DNA from: an uncultured Prevotella sp.
GTDB lineage: Bacteria > Bacteroidota > Bacteroidia > Bacteroidales > Bacteroidaceae
DNA length: 6,001 nt
Assembly (NCBI GenBank): GCA_934230965.1
Contig: CAKQFW010000125.1
Location: forward strand, 1-6,001
Direction of reading: 5' to 3'
A model generated the notes under the pieces. The model searched no databases and had not been told where the DNA came from. It was given only the letters and a program-made list of their open reading frames with translations. Below are positions 1 to 5,984 of the stretch, piece after piece; the stretch's first letter is position 1; each line of letters begins with the position of its first letter. Made by a program: the position numbers and the translations under genes.

Positions 1-47
1 CAACTGCCCGTGGCGAAGAATCCGTGTAGAAATAATATCTTCTTCAT
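1..47 (-). CDS. N-terminus of an alpha/beta-hydrolase-like protein (partial)
   Basis: Only the first 15 codons are in the window: the reading starts at the ATG complementary to 45-47 and runs off the left edge as MKKILFLHGFFATGS. A short hydrophobic strand followed by HGF and small residues (HGFFATGS) is the usual start of an alpha/beta-hydrolase domain, where the His-Gly turn helps form the oxyanion hole. YqiA/YcfP-like esterases begin this way. There is no strong Shine-Dalgarno sequence, only an AGATTAGAGA stretch before the ATG, which is normal for Bacteroidetes. The catalytic Ser, Asp and His would lie outside the window, so the family is inferred from a very short piece and the substrate cannot be named. 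The gene starts 27 bases after the stop of the GH16-like remnant, and no promoter was recognised. Confidence 0.5.
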   Translation of the reverse strand, partial: MKKILFLHGFFATGS

Positions 48-74
48 TCTCTAATCTTCAATGTCCCAGGCATA

Positions 75-158
75 CTATTCTTTCTGATACACCCTTACAT
101 AATCGATGAAATACTTCATCGGGAGGACGGAAACATCTATCGCTCCACCATTAATAGG
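75..158 (-). pseudogene. C-terminal remnant of a GH16-like glycoside hydrolase
   Basis: A minus-strand frame ending at the TAG complementary to 75-77 reads INGGAIDVSVLP followed by MKYFIDYVRVYQKE and stop. A final beta strand reading (I/V)DYVRVYQ just before the stop is a hallmark of GH16 laminarinases and related beta-glucanases, and the preceding G-x-I-D-x-S-x-x-P-x-K/R-Y pattern also matches the end of that fold. Nothing of the catalytic core (the E-x-D-x-x-E strand) is present. The open frame reaches only to 194, and its first residues do not look like the family, so the homology probably begins near 150-158. The upstream DNA is an IS-like remnant in another frame. I read this as the leftover 3' end of a degraded polysaccharide-degrading gene. 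Because the piece is so short, another beta-sandwich protein is possible. Confidence 0.45.
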
Positions 159-162
159 AGGA

Positions 163-399
163 CTAATAACGCTTAATGACGCTGATATAGAAATCTACCA
201 TAGTCTTGTTTCTGAGAGTCAGTTCTTTATTACTTAGCTACAGGTGGAATTTTAACATCATACAGTCTTTGGCATCGATATCAACGAGACCAATACCCAT
301 GATTTCGAGACCATGTTTAACAGACTGTGCACCTCCAGACCAAAAACGACCAATTGGTTTGCTCAACATGTGAGCCATACCAACCCATTTGGGTGAAAT
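163..399 (-). pseudogene. Remnant of an IS4-like DDE transposase
   Basis: A single minus-strand frame starting near 399 gives about 53 residues, including GRFWSGGAQSVKHGLEI and then GLVDIDAKDC. It hits a TAG at 238-240 and continues in the same frame as SNKELTLRNKTMVDFYISVIKRY to a second TAG at 163-165. The string G-x-FWSG followed by a basic GLE(I/F) and a 'VDID' strand, then a loop and a T-x-VD-x-Y helix ending in KR, is how the first part of the catalytic domain reads in many IS4-type transposases of Bacteroidetes. The start with the first catalytic Asp and the whole second half are missing, and there is an internal stop, so this is a dead fragment. No terminal inverted repeats or target duplication could be recognised. 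The family call comes from memory of the pattern, without a search. Confidence 0.5.
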
Positions 400-407
400 T
401 TATCTTT

Positions 408-432
408 CTTGGTATTACCAAGCCTTTTTTTT
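408..432 (+). terminator. Small hairpin with T-run, oriented for the plus strand
   Basis: CTTGG-TATTA-CCAAG (408-422) is a perfect 5-bp stem with a 5-base loop; the inverted repeat is formally 7 bp around one base. On the plus strand it is followed by CC and eight T (425-432). This is the layout of a weak intrinsic terminator for plus-strand transcription, opposite to mnmE, whose stop codon lies 8 bases away at 440. On the minus strand the run becomes A8 before the hairpin and no U-tract follows, so it does not look like an efficient terminator for mnmE. It could instead belong to the neighbouring mobile-element debris. The stem is short and function is uncertain. Confidence 0.3.
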
Positions 433-439
433 ACACCTT

Positions 440-1834
440 TCACTTTCCGATGCAAAAGTGTTTAAAAATGTTTCCTAACACCTCATCGGTTTGTATCTCG
501 CCTCCAGTTATTTGTGCTAGGTGGTACAGACAACTGCGTAGGTCTTGACTTACGAGATCGGTGGGAAGATTAGTTTGTAGGCCATTGAGCACGCGGTTGA
601 TGTCGTCGTTTGCTGATTGTAGCGCCTTGAGGTGACGTATGTTGCTTACGATGGCATTGCCAGCCATGATGTCGGCATCGGGTAGTAGAGCGCTGAGTTC
701 TGTTTTCAGTTGTTCGATGCCTTGTTGCGTTTTGGCCGAGATGTTTATCTGTGTGGCGTTTTCGGGCAGTGGGGTGATGGTGGTGGGTGCGGCTTTGTCG
801 CACTTATTTACGATAACCATTAAGTGTTTGCCTTGACATAGTTGTAACACCTTGGTTGACAGGGTTTTGTACTGTTCGTTGGCGCACGTAGCATCGAGCA
901 TGAGCAATATAATCTCGGCCTGTTTTATCTTTGCCAGGCTACGTTCTATACCAATGCTTTCGATGGTGTCGGCGGTGTCGCGGATACCAGCTGTATCAAT
1001 AAAGCGGAATATCTTACCATCAATGTTCACAGTGTCTTCAATAACATCGCGTGTGGTGCCGTGAATGTCGCTCACGATTGCACGCTCTTCGCCTACAAGA
1101 AGGTTGAGAAGGGTGGATTTGCCTGCATTGGTCTCGCCAATGATGACGGCGGGTATGCCATTTTTGATGGCGTTGCCTATGCGGAACGACTGTATAAGGC
1201 GTTGTACGGTGTGTTGTATTTTTTGTGCTACATCAACAAGCTGTGTGCGATCAGCAAACTCAAGTTCTTCGTGGTCGGAGAAGTCGAGTTCAAGTTCGAT
1301 TAATGAGGTGAGGTGTAGCAACTTATCGCGCAGAGCCGACAGTTCGGTAGAGAAGACACCGCGCATTTGGTTCATTGCCATGCGATGCGATGCAGCAGAG
1401 TGTGAGGCAATAAGGTCGGCTACAGCTTCGGCTTGCGAGAGGTCCATCTTGCCGTTTAAGAAGGCCCGCTGGGTGTATTCGCCTGGTTCAGCGGGGCGAC
1501 AACCATTGGCCACAAGCAGTTGCATAACCTGTTGAAGAATGTAGGTTGATGCGTGGCACGATATTTCTACCGACTGCTCGCCTGTGTATGAGTGGGGTGC
1601 ATGAAAAATGCTAACCAGCACTTGGTCGATGATGTCGCCTTGTGGGCTGACGATGTTTCCAAATGCTAAGGTATAGGGCTTGCGTTGGACCAGTGTTTTA
1701 CCATTAGCGCCGATGGGTGTGAAGATGCGGTCGGTGATGGCGATGGCTTGCTCGCCCGATACACGAATAATGCCGATGGCACCGCCTGGGGCGGTGGCAA
1801 CGGCACATATCGTATCTGTTGAAAATATATTCAT
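440..1834 (-). CDS. mnmE: tRNA uridine-5-carboxymethylaminomethyl modification GTPase MnmE (TrmE)
   Basis: MnmE is a cytoplasmic GTPase that works with MnmG (GidA) to place (carboxymethyl)aminomethyl groups on C5 of wobble U34 in certain tRNAs, using methylene-tetrahydrofolate. At 464 residues it is full length (E. coli about 454). The N-terminal folate-binding domain covers about 1-120 (MNIFSTDTICAVATAPGGAIG), followed by the conserved FLNGKMDLSQAEAVADLI stretch (125-142) opening the helical domain. The inserted G domain shows the P-loop GETNAGKS (233-240), G2 GTTRD (259-263), G3 DTAG (280-283), G4 NKCD (343-346) and G5 SAK (366-368). The protein ends in FCIGK, with the catalytic Cys at 461. 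Thr replaces the usual Pro in the P-loop (G-x-T-N), which I believe is common in this phylum. It is the last gene of the unit, 38 bases after the nucleoside phosphorylase. Nothing looks broken, and no strong terminator follows. Confidence 0.97.
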   Translation of the reverse strand: MNIFSTDTICAVATAPGGAIGIIRVSGEQAIAITDRIFTPIGANGKTLVQRKPYTLAFGNIVSPQGDIIDQVLVSIFHAPHSYTGEQSVEISCHASTYILQQVMQLLVANGCRPAEPGEYTQRAFLNGKMDLSQAEAVADLIASHSAASHRMAMNQMRGVFSTELSALRDKLLHLTSLIELELDFSDHEELEFADRTQLVDVAQKIQHTVQRLIQSFRIGNAIKNGIPAVIIGETNAGKSTLLNLLVGEERAIVSDIHGTTRDVIEDTVNIDGKIFRFIDTAGIRDTADTIESIGIERSLAKIKQAEIILLMLDATCANEQYKTLSTKVLQLCQGKHLMVIVNKCDKAAPTTITPLPENATQINISAKTQQGIEQLKTELSALLPDADIMAGNAIVSNIRHLKALQSANDDINRVLNGLQTNLPTDLVSQDLRSCLYHLAQITGGEIQTDEVLGNIFKHFCIGK

Positions 1835-1872
1835 TTACAGTGTTCTTGTTTTATAGCTGATTGCTTTGCGTC

Positions 1873-2751
1873 TTAGATGCGTTGCAATACCAGCTTTATC
1901 AAATCGTCAATATGGTTTTTGTAACTGGTGTCGGCCTTACCTGCCACGCGGTTTGCTATAACCATGCATACTGTGGTGGCATGATGTCCCATAAGTTTTG
2001 CGAGTCCTGCAAGTGCCGAACTTTCCATTTCGAAGTTGGTGATGCGATGGCCTTGATACTCAAAGGTTTCAATCTTCTCGTTTTGATTGGGGTCGGTCAA
2101 TGGTATGCGTAGTTGACGGCCTTGGGGACCGAAGAAGCCACCACACGCTACGGTTACGCCTCGAACCATATCGTCTTTTGCAATGCGCTCAACCATCTCT
2201 TCGTCGGCATGAATAACGTAGGGTGCTGGCATACACATGTTACCGCTCCAGCCAAGATGGTTAAGCAAGGAACGCTCGAAGGGAAGGTCGCACACGGCAT
2301 TGCGGCCAGCGTAGAAGTTGAGCAAACCATCGAAACCCACAGATATCTCTGAGCAGATGAAGGTGCCTTCAGGGGTAAAGGGTTGCAGACCACCACAGGT
2401 GCCAATGCGTACGATCTCAAGATGACGTAGGGTTTCTTTTTCCATACGAGTATTGAAATCGATGTTGGCTAAGGCATCAATCTCGTTCATGACGATATCG
2501 ATGTTATCGCAACCAATACCTGTTGAGATAACGGTGATGCGTTTGCCTTCGAATGTTCCTGTTACGGTGTGGAACTCGCGACTCTCAACATCATATTCTA
2601 TTTCTTCAAAATGTGAAGCTACTAATTTTACGCGTCCTGGGTCGCCAACTAAGATTACTTTGTCGGCTAAGTGTTCGGGTGTTACATGTAGGTGGAAGAT
2701 ACTTCCGTCGGCATTTATGATCAGTTCCGACTCGGCGAAATACTTGTTCAT
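1873..2751 (-). CDS. Nucleoside phosphorylase, uridine-phosphorylase-like (PNP/UDP family 1)
   Basis: This 292-residue protein is a class I nucleoside phosphorylase, which splits a nucleoside with phosphate into free base and ribose 1-phosphate in cytoplasmic salvage. Visible motifs in order are FHL (19-21), GDPGRV (36-41, phosphate-binding Arg40), STGIG (76-80), RIGTCGG (115-121, Arg115 and Thr118 for phosphate), FFGPQGR (206-212) and NFEMES (239-244, ribose-binding Met-Glu). The Q-x-R in FFGPQGR corresponds to the Gln-x-Arg pair that recognises uracil in E. coli Udp, and the FHL histidine corresponds to Udp His8, so uridine is the most likely substrate. It is about 40 residues longer than Udp (253), mainly through insertions around 95-110 and 215-235, so a related pyrimidine or purine nucleoside is possible. 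The start is 13 bases after the stop of the PD40 gene, with an AAAAAAGAACAACCT leader and no clear Shine-Dalgarno sequence. Co-transcription with both neighbours is likely. Confidence 0.88.
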   Translation of the reverse strand: MNKYFAESELIINADGSIFHLHVTPEHLADKVILVGDPGRVKLVASHFEEIEYDVESREFHTVTGTFEGKRITVISTGIGCDNIDIVMNEIDALANIDFNTRMEKETLRHLEIVRIGTCGGLQPFTPEGTFICSEISVGFDGLLNFYAGRNAVCDLPFERSLLNHLGWSGNMCMPAPYVIHADEEMVERIAKDDMVRGVTVACGGFFGPQGRQLRIPLTDPNQNEKIETFEYQGHRITNFEMESSALAGLAKLMGHHATTVCMVIANRVAGKADTSYKNHIDDLIKLVLQRI

Positions 2752-2764
2752 AGGTTGTTCTTTT

Positions 2765-3955
2765 TTAGTTTAATGATTTTGCTTTACTTGCTATTGTTAT
2801 TTTCAGCTTTACGTATCTGAATTTCAATATTTGTAATATCGTTGATGGTTTGTTGCAGATGCGTTGTGCCAATGTTTGTTTGCTGCTGGGATTGGCGTTA
2901 TGATATTGCACACGCAGGCCATCGAGGGCTGTTTCTAATTCGGTTCTGAGCTTTACTAACACTTGCCATTGTGGATACAGTTTTTGGGCAGTGGGGGTGT
3001 TGAAGTCGTGAGCCGATTGACAGGCCTTACTGTCATTTACGAAGAAGGGTATAGCAGTATTGGTAGCATCGTTTTTTGTACCGTTTTTACGCAATGTGTT
3101 TAGCTGTGCAAGAGCTGTGTTGCGCTGCTGTTTATTGGGCCATGTGGCGCTAATGGAAGACAGTTTTGCTAAGTGTTGCAGCTGTTCTTCATCGTAGGCT
3201 TCAACCTGATAGTTAACACGTTTATTTGATGTCCTAATGGTGTAGACACAGGCTTTGCCTTCTGGTTGGTTTCGAGTGGTAGCGAACCACGCAAAATTGT
3301 GAATATCGTCAATGCAGAAGAGGTAATCGTCAGAGAAAGAATTGTAGGGCAGACCTACATTTTCGGCCTCAAGGAAGGTGCCTTCATCTGAATCGAAACG
3401 GGTAACATAGATGTCGTATCCTCCTAATCCTTCTTCGCTTTTGGCAGCAAAGTAGAGGGTCTCGCCGTCAGAGGTCATGAATGGATAGTTGATATGCTTA
3501 TATTGGGTGCCGATGCCTTTTACTTGTTGTGGATCGCCCCACTTATTATTTAGTTTTTCGCGCATCATCATACGAGAATTGCCTAAGGTATCGTTAACGG
3601 CATAATAGCACTTATTAGCAAAACCATTAACGTAAATGTAAACGCCAGGGAGAGCTTGGTCGTTGAAATAGGCGTTGTAGGCCATAATTTTGCCTAAATC
3701 GTTGGGCTGAGGAATGGCGGTTAGTGCAGTGGCCTTGTCTACCACAACGCTATCAATGACAAACAACTTTTGTGTGTTGTCGATCATTTCATCGAATAGC
3801 TCCTTTTGGGCTTGTGATACACCCGGTAATGTGTTCTTAGCAGCTTTGACTGTCTTCGTTGTCTTTGGTGCAGTGCGAGCTTTATGTTTTCTCTGTGCTG
3901 ATACGGTTAGTGTGCAACAGAGCATAATGGCGGTAATGAATGTATATCTTGTCAT
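2765..3955 (-). CDS. Secreted PD40-repeat protein of unknown function, with a probable 3' frameshift
   Basis: The protein has 396 residues as read. I chose the ATG at 3953-3955 because it begins a clean Sec signal peptide (MTRYTFITAIMLCCTLTVSA, cleavage probably before Gln21) and lies about 20 bases after a good promoter. The open frame extends upstream to 4150, but that stretch covers the promoter and terminator. A basic Ala/Lys/Thr-rich linker follows (about 22-42). Residues 155-215 hold the recognisable part: a PD40 (TolB-like propeller) repeat, YPFMTSDGETLYFAAKSEEG then LGGYDIYVTRF, with a second weaker strand set (SFSDDYLFCIDD). The C-terminal third looks helical. There are too few repeats for a full propeller, and no OmpA domain. 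It is probably periplasmic or envelope-associated with an unknown ligand. From residue 367 the reading seems shifted: the +1 frame continues with a more natural helix and stops at 2784-2786, giving about 390 residues. No function can be assigned. Confidence 0.8.
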   Translation of the reverse strand: MTRYTFITAIMLCCTLTVSAQRKHKARTAPKTTKTVKAAKNTLPGVSQAQKELFDEMIDNTQKLFVIDSVVVDKATALTAIPQPNDLGKIMAYNAYFNDQALPGVYIYVNGFANKCYYAVNDTLGNSRMMMREKLNNKWGDPQQVKGIGTQYKHINYPFMTSDGETLYFAAKSEEGLGGYDIYVTRFDSDEGTFLEAENVGLPYNSFSDDYLFCIDDIHNFAWFATTRNQPEGKACVYTIRTSNKRVNYQVEAYDEEQLQHLAKLSSISATWPNKQQRNTALAQLNTLRKNGTKNDATNTAIPFFVNDSKACQSAHDFNTPTAQKLYPQWQVLVKLRTELETALDGLRVQYHNANPSSKQTLAQRICNKPSTILQILKFRYVKLKITIASKAKSLN

Positions 3956-3980
3956 ATTGTTTTGATTGCTGTATCTTATG

Positions 3981-4011
3981 CAAAGATAGTGGAAATTAGA
4001 GACACTACAAA
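3981..4011 (-). promoter_or_regulatory. Bacteroidetes-type sigma-ABfr promoter for the PD40-phosphorylase-mnmE unit
   Basis: On the minus strand the sequence reads TTTG (4008-4011), exactly 19 bases, then TATCTTTG (3981-3988). This matches the Bacteroidetes consensus of a -33 TTTG and a -7 TAnnTTTG with no mismatch. It predicts a transcription start near 3975 and a 5' leader of about 20 bases before the ATG at 3955. It lies just downstream of the terminator of the preceding operon, which supports it as the start of a new transcription unit. Confidence 0.82.
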
Positions 4012-4056
4012 ACAATTTGATTTGTTTTTGTTGCTTGCATGGCACCAATCTCACAC

Positions 4057-4108
4057 ATAAAAACAAAAATCCCCAAAGGCAAGTGCATAGAGACATTGTC
4101 TTTGGGGA
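4057..4108 (-). terminator. Intrinsic terminator of the ACT / PFL-like operon
   Basis: Read on the minus strand, TCCCCAAAGACAA (4096-4108) pairs with TTGCCTTTGGGGA (4070-4082), a 13-bp stem with one G-U pair and a 13-base loop. It is followed directly by TTTTTGTTTTTA (4058-4069). GC-rich stem base plus U-tract is the classic Rho-independent form. It lies about 45 bases after the stop of the PFL-like gene and about 60 bases before the next promoter's -33 element. On the plus strand no T-run follows, so it is one-directional. Confidence 0.9.
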
Positions 4109-4153
4109 AATATAATACAAGGTGTGAGGAATGACGGTCCTCATTACCACCTG

Positions 4154-5518
4154 TTAATTTTTGAAACTGTGGATAGGGGCGGGGATGCGTCCTGCACGGT
4201 TAACAAACTCGTGGCAACTGAAATTGTTTACAGGCATGATGGGCGCATGACCTAACAGACCGCCGAAGTCGACGTTGTCGCCAACCTTCATGCCGTAGGC
4301 TGGTATGAGACGTACTGCAGTGGTCTTTTGGTTCACCATGCCAATGGCAGCCTCGTCGGCGATAATGCCTGAGATAGTATCGGCTGACGTATCGCCAGGA
4401 ACAGCAATCATATCAAGACCTACCGAGCATACACAAGTCATGGCCTCAAGCTTCTCAATGGTAAGGGCACCAGCTTCTACTGCATCTATCATGCCTTGGT
4501 CTTCGCTCACAGGAATAAATGCACCGCTAAGTCCGCCTACAGATGACGAAGCCATAATGCCGCCTTTCTTTACTTGATCATTGAGCAAGGCAAGTGCAGC
4601 AGTTGTGCCTGGCGCACCAGGATGTTCGAGACCGATTTCTTTCAGAATGTCGGCCACGCTATCGCCAATGGCGGGTGTAGGAGCCAGCGAAAGGTCGATG
4701 ATGCCGAAGGGAACATTCAGTCGGCGTGAAGCCTCTTTGGCTACGAGTTGTCCTACGCGAGTAATTTTAAATGCAGTGCGTTTGATGGTTTCGCACAATA
4801 CCTCAAAACTCTCGCCATGAATGTTTTGTAGAGCATGCTTCACTACGCCTGGGCCGCTCACGCCAACACTTACTACAGCATCGGATTCAGTCACGCCATG
4901 AAAGGCACCAGCCATGAACGGATTGTCATCGGGCGCATTACACAGTACCACCAACTTAGCACAACCTATTGAGGCTTTATCTTTTGTTGCTTCGGCAGTT
5001 TCCTTCACTATCTGTCCCATCAAGCGCACGGCATCCATATTGATGCCTGTTTTGGTAGATCCAATATTCACAGAGCTACAGATAAAGTCGGTTTCGGCCA
5101 TTGCCTGTGGAATTGACTTGATGAGCAGTTCGTCGCTGTGTGTCATGCCTTTTGATACGACCGCCGAATAGCCTCCCAAGAAGTTTACACCCACTGTTTT
5201 GGCAGCTTTGTCAAGGCAATGAACTATCTTGACATAGTCGGCTGGGGTTTTGCAGGCTTTTCCGCCCACTAGTGCTATGGGGGTGATGGCGATACGCTTG
5301 TTAACAATGGGTATGCCATATTCGTGCGCAATTTCTTCACCCGTGGCTACCAAATTTTTTGCTAACGTTGTGATTTTATTGTAAATGTTTGAACAGAGGA
5401 TGTCGAGATTGCTATCAACACAATCGAGCAGTGAGATGCCCATGGTGATGGTTCGCACATCAAGATTTTCTTGTTCAATCATCTTATTGGTTTCGATGAC
5501 TTCCGAAATATTAATCAT
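4154..5518 (-). CDS. PFL-like family protein, UPF0210/DUF711, function unknown
   Basis: A 454-residue cytoplasmic protein matching the full usual length (about 450) of UPF0210, whose solved members have a fold resembling pyruvate formate-lyase. Family landmarks run in order: [26 protein letters not shown] (8-33), [18 protein letters not shown] (66-83), [14 protein letters not shown] (112-125), [20 protein letters not shown] (147-166), [16 protein letters not shown] (193-208), [10 protein letters not shown] (217-226) and the C-terminus [12 protein letters not shown]. Despite the PFL-like fold I see no glycyl-radical motif (RVxGY type) near the C-terminus and no activase gene nearby, so radical chemistry should not be assumed. 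The conserved cysteines at 147 and 193 may matter but no reaction is known. It starts 36 bases after the ACT-domain gene and ends at a clear terminator. The two very likely form one operon, a pairing also known elsewhere (for example SP_0238/SP_0239 of Streptococcus pneumoniae), which suggests a joint function. Confidence 0.93.
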   Translation of the reverse strand: MINISEVIETNKMIEQENLDVRTITMGISLLDCVDSNLDILCSNIYNKITTLAKNLVATGEEIAHEYGIPIVNKRIAITPIALVGGKACKTPADYVKIVHCLDKAAKTVGVNFLGGYSAVVSKGMTHSDELLIKSIPQAMAETDFICSSVNIGSTKTGINMDAVRLMGQIVKETAEATKDKASIGCAKLVVLCNAPDDNPFMAGAFHGVTESDAVVSVGVSGPGVVKHALQNIHGESFEVLCETIKRTAFKITRVGQLVAKEASRRLNVPFGIIDLSLAPTPAIGDSVADILKEIGLEHPGAPGTTAALALLNDQVKKGGIMASSSVGGLSGAFIPVSEDQGMIDAVEAGALTIEKLEAMTCVCSVGLDMIAVPGDTSADTISGIIADEAAIGMVNQKTTAVRLIPAYGMKVGDNVDFGGLLGHAPIMPVNNFSCHEFVNRAGRIPAPIHSFKN

Positions 5519-5554
5519 TGTCGTTGCTGTTTTTAATAGTGGTACGAAAAAGAA

Positions 5555-5824
5555 TTAAATGCGGTGCATCATGTCGAAAATCTCTTCACGTTGGCATTTT
5601 ACCTGTACGCCAATCTCTTTGCCCAACTTTTCTAAGTCGTCGGCCAAATTGTCAAACGATTCAATGTGCGTAGTGTCAACAATCATCATCATGTTAAAAT
5701 ACTCCTGCACGATGGTTTGAGAGATGTCTAAGACATTGATTTGCTTTTCTGCTAGATAGGTACAAACTTTGGCAATGATGCCTACAACATCTTTTCCTAC
5801 AACGGTGATAATGGTTTTGTTCAT
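5555..5824 (-). CDS. ACT-domain protein, UPF0237 family
   Basis: This 89-residue protein is essentially a single ACT domain and matches the full length of UPF0237. It shows the first strand with the ligand-loop motif TVVGKDVVGIIAKV (7-20), the helix-strand junction INVLDISQTIVQEYFNMMMIVD (29-50), a second helix (about 57-72) and the family's C-terminal EEIFDMMHRI (80-89). ACT domains usually dimerise and bind amino acids or other small molecules at the Gly-containing loop, as regulatory modules. A free-standing one like this, related in style to GcvR, probably senses a metabolite and may bind the PFL-like partner encoded 36 bases downstream; that is inference. The ATG at 5822-5824 gives the complete first strand. 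The leader before it (CATTAAATTATT) has no Shine-Dalgarno sequence. It is the first gene of its operon, preceded by a long hairpin at 5872-5925. Confidence 0.92.
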   Translation of the reverse strand: MNKTIITVVGKDVVGIIAKVCTYLAEKQINVLDISQTIVQEYFNMMMIVDTTHIESFDNLADDLEKLGKEIGVQVKCQREEIFDMMHRI

Positions 5825-5871
5825 AATAATTTAATGCTATGATGTTGATTAGTGATTTAATTTTAAGAGAG

Positions 5872-5925
5872 TGTAAACACAGAAGACAACGATTTGGGGC
5901 TAAAGCGTTGTCTTCTGTGTTTACA
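5872..5925 (-). repeat. Perfect 20-bp inverted repeat (stable hairpin) in the leader of the ACT / PFL-like operon
   Basis: TGTAAACACAGAAGACAACG (5872-5891) is the exact reverse complement of 5906-5925. The 14-base spacer ATTTGGGGCTAAAG can extend the stem by a further TTT/AAA match after one mismatch. No clean T-run follows on either strand: after the stem the minus strand reads CTCTCTTAAAATT and the plus strand reads TTCAATTATAG. It could be the terminator of a gene to the right, or a stem-loop at the 5' end of the ACT / PFL-like mRNA. The candidate promoter at 5928-5958 would start transcription almost at the first base of the stem. The repeat itself is certain; its role is not. Confidence 0.75.
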
Positions 5926-5927
5926 TT

Positions 5928-5958
5928 CAATTATAGTATTTCAATCGGTTATCCTAAA
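5928..5958 (-). promoter_or_regulatory. Candidate promoter for the ACT / PFL-like operon
   Basis: On the minus strand TTTA (5955-5958), 19 bases, then TATAATTG (5928-5935) resembles the Bacteroidetes TTTG-N19-TAnnTTTG promoter with one mismatch in each element and the ideal spacing. The start would fall near 5922, at the base of the 20-bp hairpin, leaving a leader of about 100 bases. It overlaps one of the TTATCC sequences. A better match was not seen between 5825 and 6001. Confidence 0.4.
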
Positions 5959-5984
5959 ATGTGCGATAACATTTGTTATCCACA
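5949..5984. promoter_or_regulatory. DnaA-box-like cluster / inverted repeat
   Basis: TTATCCACA at 5976-5984 (plus strand) is a perfect consensus DnaA box. TTATCCTAA at 5949-5957 has the same orientation and two mismatches. Between them, TGTGCGATAAC (5960-5970) is the inverted copy of GTTATCCACA with one inserted base, so GATAAC-ATTT-GTTATC (5965-5980) forms a perfect 6-bp palindrome. Three TTATC cores in 36 bases are more than expected by chance. They may bind DnaA, or the palindrome may be an operator for another regulator of the operon to the left. The window ends too soon to judge whether more boxes follow. Confidence 0.35.

Noticed and set aside
383..394. Short palindrome ACCC-ATTT-GGGT as an mnmE terminator
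   Set aside because: The stem has only 4 bp and no T-run follows on the minus strand, so it is not distinguishable from chance.
327..548. 73-residue plus-strand open frame spanning the end of mnmE and the remnant region
   Set aside because: It overlaps the conserved C-terminus of MnmE in antisense, runs through the hairpin and T-run, and has no recognisable domain.
1065..1535. 156-residue open frame on the plus strand
   Set aside because: It is antisense to mnmE, Ser/Cys/Arg-rich with no family resemblance. The minus strand there encodes the conserved G1 and G2 motifs of MnmE.
2154..2420. 88-residue minus-strand frame inside the nucleoside phosphorylase
   Set aside because: It is an out-of-frame shadow of the phosphorylase gene, which carries all the expected active-site motifs.
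3956..4150. N-terminal extension of the PD40 protein frame up to an ATG at 4150
   Set aside because: It would translate through the intrinsic terminator and the promoter, and would bury the clean signal peptide that starts at 3955.
4154..5518. Annotation of the UPF0210 gene as pyruvate formate-lyase
   Set aside because: The resemblance is at the fold level only. I see no RVxGY-type glycyl-radical motif, and the length (454) is far below true PFL (about 760).
5694..5930. 78-residue minus-strand frame overlapping the ACT gene
   Set aside because: It is a shifted reading of the ACT-domain gene and its leader hairpin. The ACT frame has full-length family motifs, this one none.
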